Shown here: positions 26,303 through 33,991 of the stretch, one piece after another
How the letters are laid out: every line of letters begins with the position of its first letter
How positions within the stretch are numbered: the stretch's first letter is position 1
Translations under genes and position numbers: made by a program
DNA from: CAYNLK01 sp964398055
GTDB lineage: Bacteria; Chloroflexota; Anaerolineae; 4572-78; J111
NCBI GenBank assembly: GCA_964398055.1
Contig: CAYNLK010000003.1
Location: 124,001 to 188,000, forward strand
DNA: 64,000 nt
Reading direction: 5' to 3'
The notes under the pieces: model-generated
The model's input: the letters and a program-made list of their open reading frames with translations, nothing else
The model's database searches: none
Told to the model about the DNA's origin: nothing

Positions 26303-27496
26303 TTAAATCCACCGCCCCCCGATCATTGTCCGCCAGGCCGTGAAATCGGTTTCAAAAATAGCAATATCGGCATCCTTGCCGGGTGCAAGACTGCCCTTGC
26401 GCGCAGCGACGCCGATAACCCGGGCCGGGGTTAGCGTGGCCATCCGCACCGCCTCGACCAACGGAATGTCGACCACCTCCGTCAGAATCGGGATCATCTG
26501 GTTCAGCAAAGTGGTGCTGCCGGCAAAAGCGGAGCGGTCCAGCATCATCCCCACGCCGTCACAGACCTCGTACTCCAGCTCGCCCATGCGGAAGCGAGCG
26601 CCTTCGGCCAGTCCGGACCCGCTGGTAGCATCGGAGATGATACACAGCCGGTTGGCCCCAAGACATTTGTAAGCTAACTTCATGAGAGTTAGCGGCAGAT
26701 GCTTGTTGTCGGCAATCATCTCCACGGTAAAACCATCATACGTCAGGGTGGTTTCTAAGAGTCCCGGCTTGCGCCAGGGGCCTTCCCGCACCGTGCTCGA
26801 CTGGCCGCTCCAGATATGAATGATATGCCGCAAACCGGCCTGCAGCGCCGCCAGCACCTCCGTATCTTTGGCGCAGCTATGACCGGCGGCCGGCGTAATC
26901 CCCAATTCGACCAGCCGGGCGGTTAAGGCCAGCGCGCCGGGTAACTCCGGGGCAAAGGTCATAATCTTGATCACATCGTGGTATTCAAGCAGTTGCTCCG
27001 GGGTACCATCGTCAGGGTGGCGAATATTAGTCGGGTCTTGCGCGCCGGCCTGGGCCAGGCAAAAATAGGGGCCTTCGACGTGTACGCCCAATATTTGCGA
27101 GCCGGACTGGGGTTGGGCGAGCCATTGCCGGCTAAAGGCCAGCGAGGCGATCAGGGCCCCAATCGGCGCAGTTGAGGTGGTCGCCAGCAAGGCCGTGATG
27201 CCCCGTTTGGCCGTCTCGGCGGTAATCGTTCCAAAGGCTTCGGCGGTTGGCTCGTTAAACGTATGGCCGAGCGCGCCGTGAATGTGCAGGTCAATCAAAC
27301 CGGGGGCAATATATCGGCCGTCCACATCGATTTGCTCGACCTCGCTACCCAGGGAGTCAATCCCCGCAAAACCGGCAATTTTTTGATCCTCGATCACCAC
27401 GGCCTGATCGACCAAAATTCGGTCAGATAGGATAATCCGGCCATTGGTCAAAGCGAGTCGATGTTGGGTTGGCTCAAGGCGTTTGCCAGCCATCAT
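26303..27496 (-). CDS. nagA: N-acetylglucosamine-6-phosphate deacetylase
   Basis: 397 aa amidohydrolase. Visible metal and active-site elements are DLHIHGALGH, HVEGPYF (metal Glu), AAGHSCA (His) and IISDATSG (catalytic Asp). The third metal region reads RHIIHIWSGQS rather than the common THLFNAM, a variant worth noting. It deacetylates GlcNAc-6-P to glucosamine-6-P for NagB. The start codon ATG at 27496 lies after GAGGAAGGA and just past the lacI stop, so the two are translationally coupled. A C-terminal GKDADIAIFE segment is typical of amidohydrolases. Confidence 0.92.
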   Translation of the reverse strand: MMAGKRLEPTQHRLALTNGRIILSDRILVDQAVVIEDQKIAGFAGIDSLGSEVEQIDVDGRYIAPGLIDLHIHGALGHTFNEPTAEAFGTITAETAKRGITALLATTSTAPIGALIASLAFSRQWLAQPQSGSQILGVHVEGPYFCLAQAGAQDPTNIRHPDDGTPEQLLEYHDVIKIMTFAPELPGALALTARLVELGITPAAGHSCAKDTEVLAALQAGLRHIIHIWSGQSSTVREGPWRKPGLLETTLTYDGFTVEMIADNKHLPLTLMKLAYKCLGANRLCIISDATSGSGLAEGARFRMGELEYEVCDGVGMMLDRSAFAGSTTLLNQMIPILTEVVDIPLVEAVRMATLTPARVIGVAARKGSLAPGKDADIAIFETDFTAWRTMIGGRWI

Positions 27497-27504
27497 TTCC
27501 TTCC

Positions 27505-28551
27505 TCAAACAGGTGGCGGGCCACTCGATTCCCGTACAATCAAAGGACAGGGCAGCGTCACCCGCTCAGTGGCGCTCCGTTGGCCGGTCAGGCGAGTCAA
27601 TAACATCTCAACCGCCCGTTTGCCCGCTTCAATCACCGGTAGCTGCATAGTGGTCAGCGCCGGATTTAGAAAGGTGCAAAAAGGCTGGTCATCGACGCCC
27701 ACCACCGAGATGTCTTGCGGGACTCGCAGGCCAACCCGCTGCACGGTTCGCAGCACGGTTGCGGCCACCACATCGTTGACGGCGATGATGGCACTTGGAC
27801 GGGGTGATAGAGCCAGTAGGGCCAGGGTAGCCTGCTCCCACGAGTCTGGCGGGGCGTCATAATCGGCCAGACTTACATAACTTTCGCAATCGTCAAGTTC
27901 ATTTTGACGGCAGCCAAGCCGGTAACCCTCCAACCGTTCTTTAAAACTGCATCGATTGGGCGCGCCGTACAAATGGGCTATGTGGCGATGGCCCGAATCG
28001 GCTAAAAAGTCCACCACTTTAACCATCCCACCCAGGTTATCAAACTGGATCTGGTCAAAACGCTCTTCACAGGCGATGCGATTGACCAGCACCAATGGCG
28101 GCACAGAGGGGGGTAGATGGCCCAGAAAATCGTCATCCAGAAAGAACGAGTTTGACAGGAAGATGATGCCATCGACATCTTTTTCCAGCAGCAAGTTAAC
28201 GGCCTGCTGTTCGTCTGCCAGATTATGAGCAATACAGAGTAGAATGTTGTACTCGGCACTGCGAGCAATAGGCTCGATAAAGTTAAGGGCTTGGAGAAAA
28301 AGGGGGGTACTGATCTCGTTGATAATCACCCCAATGGTCGCCGTATGACTGGTTACCAGGCTGCGCGCAACTTGGTTGGGCCGATAGCTGAGCAAACGGA
28401 TCGTCTCTTGCACCCGTCGCCGGGTTTGCTCTGCCATAGCCTTAGTCCGATCGTTCAGCACATTGGAAACAGTCGTTACCGACACACCGGCGGCCTGGGC
28501 CACATCTTTGATTGTCGCTCGCCTGCCAGCCGATGACCGGGTTTTGGACAT
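27505..28551 (-). CDS. LacI-family transcriptional regulator of the nag-opp cluster
   Basis: 348 aa. The N-terminal LacI helix-turn-helix (about 14-34, ATIKDVAQAAGVSVTTVSNV) and hinge helix are followed by a periplasmic-binding-protein-like effector domain. ATG at 28551 follows AGGAGGGACAACG. Just upstream lie a near-consensus promoter and a perfect palindrome TGAAACGTTTCA, so the gene is probably autoregulated and governs the downstream genes. The effector is likely an amino-sugar phosphate or oligosaccharide, inferred from the neighbouring nagA and nagB. Confidence 0.92.
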   Translation of the reverse strand: MSKTRSSAGRRATIKDVAQAAGVSVTTVSNVLNDRTKAMAEQTRRRVQETIRLLSYRPNQVARSLVTSHTATIGVIINEISTPLFLQALNFIEPIARSAEYNILLCIAHNLADEQQAVNLLLEKDVDGIIFLSNSFFLDDDFLGHLPPSVPPLVLVNRIACEERFDQIQFDNLGGMVKVVDFLADSGHRHIAHLYGAPNRCSFKERLEGYRLGCRQNELDDCESYVSLADYDAPPDSWEQATLALLALSPRPSAIIAVNDVVAATVLRTVQRVGLRVPQDISVVGVDDQPFCTFLNPALTTMQLPVIEAGKRAVEMLLTRLTGQRSATERVTLPCPLIVRESSGPPPV

Positions 28552-28582
28552 CGTTGTCCCTCCTGACCAGACAACCAGAAGA

Positions 28583-28607
28583 TGAAACGTTGTACTGAAA
28601 CGTTTCA
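28583..28607 (-). promoter_or_regulatory. Double LacI-type operator
   Basis: TGAAACGTTTCA (28596-28607) is a perfect 12-bp palindrome matching the LacI/CcpA-family operator style. An adjacent half-site TGAAACGT starts at 28583. The main operator lies immediately downstream of the -10 box, where binding would block transcription. Confidence 0.8.
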
Positions 28608-28609
28608 CT

Positions 28610-28638
28610 ATATTACTATGGATTCATTGTCCTGTCAA
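28610..28638 (-). promoter_or_regulatory. Sigma-70-type promoter of lacI-nagA
   Basis: On the minus strand TTGACA (28638-28633), a 17-bp spacer and TAATAT (28615-28610) give an almost perfect sigma-70 promoter ~60 bp ahead of the regulator's ATG. An AT-rich inverted repeat (28641-28670) lies just upstream and may end the CoA-transferase transcript. Confidence 0.8.
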
Positions 28639-28681
28639 GAAATATTTGTGAAATTTTCCACAAAAATATTGATCCTTCGCG

Positions 28682-30028
28682 TTATTGCAATGCCTCGATA
28701 AATTCGGCGCTCGTCGCGTCCCGTACCTGCTCCAGGGCGGCGCCAGGCATCAACTCGATTAAGGTCAGACGGCCATCGACAAACTCAAACACGGCCAAAT
28801 CGGTGATAATCATATCCACCACCCCCTTAGCCGTTAGCGGCAAGCTGCATTGAGGCACAATTTTGGACTGGCCATTGGGCGCGGTATGGGTCATCGTAAT
28901 GATTAACTTGCGGGCCCCGCTGGCCAAATCCATCGCCCCACCGACCCCCAACAACGGTTTGCCAGGGACAGCCCAGTTGGCCAGATTGGCCGCCTCATCA
29001 ACCTGCAGGCCGCCCATAATAGCCACGTCGACATGCTGGCCGCGGATCATGGCAAAGGAGAGGGCGCTGTCAAAATAAGATGCTCCGGGCAGAGCCGTCA
29101 CCGGCTGCTTGCCGGCGTTGACCGGGTATTCCAGCGCTCCACCGCGCTCAGGCGCCGGGCCGACCCCCAACATGCCATTCTCGGTATGCAAAATGATCCC
29201 ATCCTCCGGCGAAATCAGGTCGGCCACCAATGTGGGGATGCCGACGCCCAAATTGACCACATCGCCAGGCTTCAATTCGGCCAGGGCGCGGCGAGCCATA
29301 GCTAACCGGGTTTCGTCGCCCCCCTTGGCCCCTCGCTCAACCGCCGCCGAACTTCCCAAATCTGCCAGGGTGGTGTGGGCCTGAACCAAATAGTCGACAA
29401 AAATCCCCGGCGTCACAATCTCATCGGGAGACAACACCCCCACCGGCACAATTTCTTCGACCTCGGCAATGACCAGATTGGCTGCGGTCGCCATCAGCGG
29501 GTTGAAGTTACGCTCGGTCATCCGGTAGAGCAGATTGCCGGCCGTGTCGCCGCGATAGGCCCGCACCAGGGCAACGTCGGCCCGCAAGGCCGGCACAAAA
29601 ACATGCTCGATCCCGTTGATGACTCTGGTCTCCTGATTAGCCGTGATGACCGTGCCGGCCCCGGTCGGCGTGTAAAAGCCGCCGATGCCGGCCCCACCGG
29701 CCCGGATGGCCTCGGCCATGGTGCCTTGGGGGATGAGTTGGACCTCGATTTTTTGGTCGAGCACGGCCTGCACTGCTTCAGGATTTGAGGTGAAGTAGGA
29801 GCCGATGGCCTTTTTGAGCTGTCCATTTCGTAGCAAGCGGCCGCCGCCCAGGCCCGGCTCACCGACATTGTTTGAGATAATTGTCAGATTTTTGAGCTCA
29901 CATTCGGCCAGGGCATGCAGCAGGTGGACCGGATTACCGGTCATGCCAAAGCCGCCGGCCATGATGACTGCGCCGTCAGGGATCAATTTGGCCGCCTCAG
30001 CGGCTGACAGTTGGGGTACAATTTTCAT
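28682..30028 (-). CDS. 3-oxoacid-type CoA-transferase, fused A and B subunits
   Basis: 448 aa. Residues ~1-220 form the A subunit (GGFGMTGNPVHLLHAL, NNVGEPGLGGGRLL, GAGIGGFYTPTG). Residues ~230-448 form the B subunit with the catalytic Glu in LHTENGMLGVG and the GGAMDLASGA motif. The family moves CoA between acyl-CoA and a free acid such as acetoacetate through a glutamyl-CoA intermediate. Bacterial enzymes are usually two separate chains; here a single chain resembles mitochondrial SCOT. ATG at 30028 was selected because the ten preceding codons are encoded by a CTAATCT heptamer array. Confidence 0.92.
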   Translation of the reverse strand: MKIVPQLSAAEAAKLIPDGAVIMAGGFGMTGNPVHLLHALAECELKNLTIISNNVGEPGLGGGRLLRNGQLKKAIGSYFTSNPEAVQAVLDQKIEVQLIPQGTMAEAIRAGGAGIGGFYTPTGAGTVITANQETRVINGIEHVFVPALRADVALVRAYRGDTAGNLLYRMTERNFNPLMATAANLVIAEVEEIVPVGVLSPDEIVTPGIFVDYLVQAHTTLADLGSSAAVERGAKGGDETRLAMARRALAELKPGDVVNLGVGIPTLVADLISPEDGIILHTENGMLGVGPAPERGGALEYPVNAGKQPVTALPGASYFDSALSFAMIRGQHVDVAIMGGLQVDEAANLANWAVPGKPLLGVGGAMDLASGARKLIITMTHTAPNGQSKIVPQCSLPLTAKGVVDMIITDLAVFEFVDGRLTLIELMPGAALEQVRDATSAEFIEALQ

Positions 30029-30032
30029 TTTG

Positions 30033-30061
30033 CTAATCTCTAATCTCCTCATCTCCAATCT
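30033..30061. repeat. Heptamer repeat upstream of the CoA-transferase gene
   Basis: CTAATCT (30033-30039), CTAATCT (30040-30046), an 8-bp variant CCTCATCT and CCAATCT form a short tandem array directly before the start codon. Confidence 0.6.
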
Positions 30062-30131
30062 CTCTCCGCCCGATTCTACTCCTTAGCACTAATATCCACA
30101 AGCCAACCGGCCTGACCTGCTCATTTTTGAC

Positions 30132-30160
30132 TTGCCTTCTCCCATTGCTTAGAGTATACT
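30132..30160 (+). promoter_or_regulatory. Candidate promoter of the surface-protein gene
   Basis: TTGCCT (30132-30137), 17-bp spacer, TATACT (30155-30160), about 38 bp before the ATG at 30198. It is a moderate match only. Confidence 0.4.
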
Positions 30161-30197
30161 GCCGGGCTGTCTTATTTCCTGAAAGTTGAGTATTCAA

Positions 30198-31406
30198 ATG
30201 TCACCCGTCAGCAGGAGCAATGTGAAGAGAGCGGTTAGTCTCGTCATAATCTTTTTGTCGATATTGGTGGTCTGGCCATCGACCTCAACCACGCTGGCGC
30301 AGGATTTTCCCGACGTTTGCCAGCAAGCCGAGAACATCATGCCCAACTGTAACTTTGATAACGGCTTGAATGGTTGGGTACCGTACCTGGAAACCGGGGC
30401 AGCCAATGTCTCGGTGTTACAAGGGGGCGGCGAATGCCACGCCCCACTCTGCCCGGCCGCCTATATCGTCACCGAGAGCCACTTCATCGGCGGCATCTAC
30501 CAGCAGGTGCCGGTAGCCAAAGGCAATACGTATTATGCCAATATCGTCTGGCTGGCCTTTGACTCGTTTGTAAACGACCCCAGCATCAATGCTGTGGTGG
30601 GCGGCATAGGCCGCCGGATCGGGATTGATCCCTTTGGCGGCGTCGATCCAAAGTCAGAAAACATCATCTGGAGCGAGGACAATTGGCGCAACGACTGCAA
30701 AATCTGCAACGTAGAGCAGGCCGTTGCCACCGCCCAGGCCGATACCATCACTGTCTTCATCAGAATTGACGACACCTGGCGGCCGCGCGCCGCGGAAAAA
30801 GGCTACACCATCCCCCCAAGCAAAGATCAATTCTGGCTGGATGATATCGGTTTGAAACAAATCGACGGCAGCGCGGTGCCGCAAGCCGCACCAACCGAAC
30901 CTCCGCCAACCGACACCCCCGTGCCGCCGACTGGCACGCCGGCCGCATTCGCCCCAACCAACACCCCGGCGCCGGAACTGCCCGCTGACCTGCCTGTACC
31001 CGCAGAAGTTGCTCAAGCTGAGTCACCCGAAGTTGAGGAGGCGGTTTCCCCCCTGGCTACGCCTGCGCCCATCAATACCATTGCTCCGCCACCGACGCTG
31101 ACGCCCAGCCCGACCCGCACCCCCACACCTTCCATGTCCGGGCTGGCCCGGGTTGTGTCTACCCCTACTCCTCGCGCCCCCGCCGAAACCCTTCCGGCCG
31201 AAGAACCGGCCATACTATCGGCCGGGATGTTGGGGGTGGTCGGGACAACCGCCTGTGTGGGTGGACTGATCTTATTGATTATGGGGGCAGTCATCGCCGG
31301 TTTGGTGTGGCTTTATCGCCTGGGCTGGGGCCAGACCGACACCGATGAGGCCGACTATGATTTCGACGATAACGTTGAAGAAATAGTGATAGATATTAAC
31401 GAATAG
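30198..31406 (+). CDS. Exported, membrane-anchored protein with carbohydrate-binding-like domain
   Basis: 402 aa. A signal peptide (about 1-35, ending TTLAQ) precedes a Cys-containing beta-rich domain (NIMPNCNFDNGLNGWVPY..., about 40-225) that resembles CBM-type jelly rolls opening with 'NGGFE-like' sequence. A ~110-residue Pro/Thr stalk, one C-terminal membrane helix (about 340-365) and an acidic cytoplasmic tail (YDFDDNVEEIVIDINE) follow. It is probably displayed on the cell surface. The acidic tail inside the cell is unusual for a simple anchor. No catalytic motif is seen. ATG at 30198 is used; an upstream TTG is in frame. Confidence 0.65.
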   Translation: MSPVSRSNVKRAVSLVIIFLSILVVWPSTSTTLAQDFPDVCQQAENIMPNCNFDNGLNGWVPYLETGAANVSVLQGGGECHAPLCPAAYIVTESHFIGGIYQQVPVAKGNTYYANIVWLAFDSFVNDPSINAVVGGIGRRIGIDPFGGVDPKSENIIWSEDNWRNDCKICNVEQAVATAQADTITVFIRIDDTWRPRAAEKGYTIPPSKDQFWLDDIGLKQIDGSAVPQAAPTEPPPTDTPVPPTGTPAAFAPTNTPAPELPADLPVPAEVAQAESPEVEEAVSPLATPAPINTIAPPPTLTPSPTRTPTPSMSGLARVVSTPTPRAPAETLPAEEPAILSAGMLGVVGTTACVGGLILLIMGAVIAGLVWLYRLGWGQTDTDEADYDFDDNVEEIVIDINE

Positions 31407-31413
31407 GGTAAAA

Positions 31414-31559
31414 GTGGCAAGGGGCAAGGGGCAAGGGGCAGGTGGCAAGTCACAGGTGACAAGTTACAGGTGGCAAGTCGCAAGCGGCACATGCGGCTTG
31501 TAACCTGCAACCTGCTACCTGCTACCTTGCTACCTGCTACCTGTAACCTGCTACCTGCA
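31414..31559. repeat. Long heptamer array with complementary halves
   Basis: About 20 consecutive 7-bp units. The left half is GTGGCAA/GGGGCAA/GTTACAG-type (31414-31490), and the right half CTGCTAC/CTGTAAC-type (from about 31500) is largely its reverse complement (for example GTTACAG at 31463 with CTGTAAC at 31541). The array fills the gap before the threonine synthase gene and can fold into one long imperfect hairpin. Confidence 0.85.
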
Positions 31560-31579
31560 GTGGTAACCTTGGAGAAGAG

Positions 31580-32893
31580 ATGTCTCAAATCGAAAACGCG
31601 CCCAGGACTATTTCGCTGCAATGCCTGCGCTGCCAAAACTGCTACCCGGCCAACGAGATTCGCTACGTTTGTGATTGTGGCGGTCTACTCGATGTTTGGC
31701 ACGATTTGGAGGCTTTACGGCCTCAGATTAGCCGCGGCCTGTTCGATGGACGCCTGAGCGGTGCACCCGGCCCGCGCGTTGCCCCGACCACCAACTCCGG
31801 CGTGTGGCGCTATCGAGAAGTGATCCTGCCAGCCACCGTGGATACTATCATCTCCCGCCCGGAAGGCAATACGCCTCTATACGAACATCCGCGGCTGTCG
31901 GACTGGGTTGGCGTCGAAAATTTTTTCCTCAAACACGAAGGCGAGAATCCGACCGGTTCATTCAAAGACCGGGGCATGACCGTGGGCGTCACCCAGGCCA
32001 AACTGATGGGGGCCCAGGCTGTGGCCTGCGCCTCAACCGGCAACACCTCCGCTTCACTGGCGGCTTATGCGGCCCTGGCCGAGATTCCGGCGCTGATTTT
32101 CATTCCGGCCGGCAAAATTGCGACGGGTAAGCTGGCTCAGGCCCTGGCCTATGGCGCCCAGACCCTCCAAATCCAGGGTGACTTTGATGACGCCATGACC
32201 CTGGTCCGCCAAGTGTGCGATGAGTTGGGAGTCTACCTGCTCAACTCGCTTAACCCGTTCCGTTTGGAGGGGCAGAAGTCCATCGTGCTGGAGATATTGC
32301 AGGGGTTTCAGTGGCAGTCGCCGGATTGGATCGTGCTGCCGGCCGGCAATCTGGGCAATTCGGCCGCTTTTGGCAAAGCCCTGTACGAGGCCCAGCAGTT
32401 AGGCCTGGTCGATAAAATCCCGCGCATCGTCGCAGTGCAGGCCGAGGGAGCCAGCCCCTTTTACCAGGGCTACCTGACCAACTTTACCGAACGCAAAACC
32501 GTCAAAGCCCAAACCATTGCCACGGCGATCCGCATCGGCAATCCGGTCAGCTACGAGCGAGCCATCCGCACTTTGGAATGGACCAACGGCCTGGTCACGA
32601 CCGTAACCGACCAGGAAATTATGGACGCCAAAGCAATGGTCGACGGCGCCGGCATCGGCTGCGAACCAGCCTCGGGCGCCGCGGTGGCCGGTGTCCGCAA
32701 GTTGACCGCCGCCGGCGTTATCAAGCCGAGCGAAACCGTGGTTGCCATTCTCACCGGCAATCTGCTGAAAGACCCCACGGCCACCGTCGATTACCATACC
32801 GGCGGCTGGCCTGAGGCAAAATATGCCAACCCGCCGGTGCAGGTGGCTGCGGAGATGGCAGCGGTCCGCCGGGTAATTGAAACAAGGCTGTGA
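31580..32893 (+). CDS. thrC: Threonine synthase
   Basis: 437 aa, fold-type II PLP enzyme. The N-terminal zinc-ribbon-like segment has Cys15, Cys18, Cys31 and Cys33. PLP lysine is Lys129 in NPTGSFKDRG, and ASTGNTSASLAAYAA holds the phosphate-binding loop. It converts O-phosphohomoserine to threonine. Length and the Cys-rich start match the type found in thermophiles and Chloroflexi. GGAGAAGAG precedes ATG. Aspartate-semialdehyde dehydrogenase follows 22 bp later, so this is a threonine-branch operon. Confidence 0.94.
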   Translation: MSQIENAPRTISLQCLRCQNCYPANEIRYVCDCGGLLDVWHDLEALRPQISRGLFDGRLSGAPGPRVAPTTNSGVWRYREVILPATVDTIISRPEGNTPLYEHPRLSDWVGVENFFLKHEGENPTGSFKDRGMTVGVTQAKLMGAQAVACASTGNTSASLAAYAALAEIPALIFIPAGKIATGKLAQALAYGAQTLQIQGDFDDAMTLVRQVCDELGVYLLNSLNPFRLEGQKSIVLEILQGFQWQSPDWIVLPAGNLGNSAAFGKALYEAQQLGLVDKIPRIVAVQAEGASPFYQGYLTNFTERKTVKAQTIATAIRIGNPVSYERAIRTLEWTNGLVTTVTDQEIMDAKAMVDGAGIGCEPASGAAVAGVRKLTAAGVIKPSETVVAILTGNLLKDPTATVDYHTGGWPEAKYANPPVQVAAEMAAVRRVIETRL

Positions 32894-32915
32894 CGCAATT
32901 ATATGGAGGCAAATC

Positions 32916-33977
32916 ATGAAAATTAAAGTCGGCGTACTGGGCGCAACCGGGGCCGTAGGACAGCGTTTTGTCCAATTACTGGCCAACCATCCTTACTTTG
33001 AGCTGACCGTGCTGGCCGCGTCGGAGCGATCAACCGGCAAGACATACCGGGAGGCCACCAGCTGGATCTTGACCGAACCCATGCCGGCTGACCTGGCCAA
33101 TCGGGCCGTCCAGCCAATTTCCACCGAGCTCGACTGCCAGCTTTTGTTTTCGGCTTTGCCTACCGCTCAAGCCAAAGAGTGGGAAAGTCAACTGGCCGCG
33201 GCCGGTTACGGCATTTTCAGCAACGCCGGCGCTCACCGTATGGACAACGACGTGCCGCTGCTCATCCCCGAAGTCAACTCGGACCACCTGGGGTTATTGG
33301 CCCACCAACAGGCCAACCGGGATTGGCCCCGCGGCTTCATCGTCACCAACCCCAACTGCACCGCCATGCCGATGACGATGGCCCTGGCCCCGCTGCACGC
33401 TCGCTTTGGCGTCACCGCGGTCGTCGCCACCTCGATGCAGGCGCTCTCGGGGGCCGGCTATCCGGGCGTGCCTAGCCTCGACGCCATCGACAATATTCTA
33501 CCCTACGTGGCCGAAAGTGAAGAGTTCAAGATGAACGAAGAACCCAACAAGATGTTGGGCCGCTCCAACGGGCAGCAAGTTGAACCGGCCGGCATTCCTA
33601 TCAGCGCCCATTGCAATCGAGTGCCGGTCAGCGACGGTCACACGGTCACTGTGTCGGTCAGCTTCAAGAACAAACCAACCCTGGACGACATCCTGGCTGC
33701 CTGGCGCGACTGGCATCCCCTACCCCAGCAGCTGAACTTGCCCTGGGCGCCTCTGCCGGCGTTGGTGGTTCGTGAAGAACCCAACCGGCCCCAACCCCGG
33801 CTGGATCGGGATGCCGGTCGAGGGATGGCCACCACCATCGGCCGCCTGCGCCCGTGTAACGTGCTGGATGTGCGCTTTGTTTGTCTGGCCCACAACACCA
33901 TCCGCGGCGCAGCCGGCGGGTCGGTCTTGAATGCGGAACTGATGTTCGCTCAAGGTATGCTGGATACTTTCAAATAG
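32916..33977 (+). CDS. asd: Aspartate-semialdehyde dehydrogenase
   Basis: 353 aa. N-terminal NADP-binding GATGAVGQRF (9-18) and catalytic Cys148 in VTNPNCTAMPM. Later elements are SGAGYPGVPSLD and PISAHCNRVPVSDGH. The spacing and the motif NPNCT resemble the archaeal/fungal-type enzyme more than the E. coli type. It reduces aspartyl phosphate to the semialdehyde shared by Thr, Met, Lys and DAP synthesis. ATG at 32916 follows ATGGAGGC; earlier in-frame codons overlap thrC. Confidence 0.93.
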   Translation: MKIKVGVLGATGAVGQRFVQLLANHPYFELTVLAASERSTGKTYREATSWILTEPMPADLANRAVQPISTELDCQLLFSALPTAQAKEWESQLAAAGYGIFSNAGAHRMDNDVPLLIPEVNSDHLGLLAHQQANRDWPRGFIVTNPNCTAMPMTMALAPLHARFGVTAVVATSMQALSGAGYPGVPSLDAIDNILPYVAESEEFKMNEEPNKMLGRSNGQQVEPAGIPISAHCNRVPVSDGHTVTVSVSFKNKPTLDDILAAWRDWHPLPQQLNLPWAPLPALVVREEPNRPQPRLDRDAGRGMATTIGRLRPCNVLDVRFVCLAHNTIRGAAGGSVLNAELMFAQGMLDTFK

Positions 33978-33991
33978 GAGACTATGACCTC

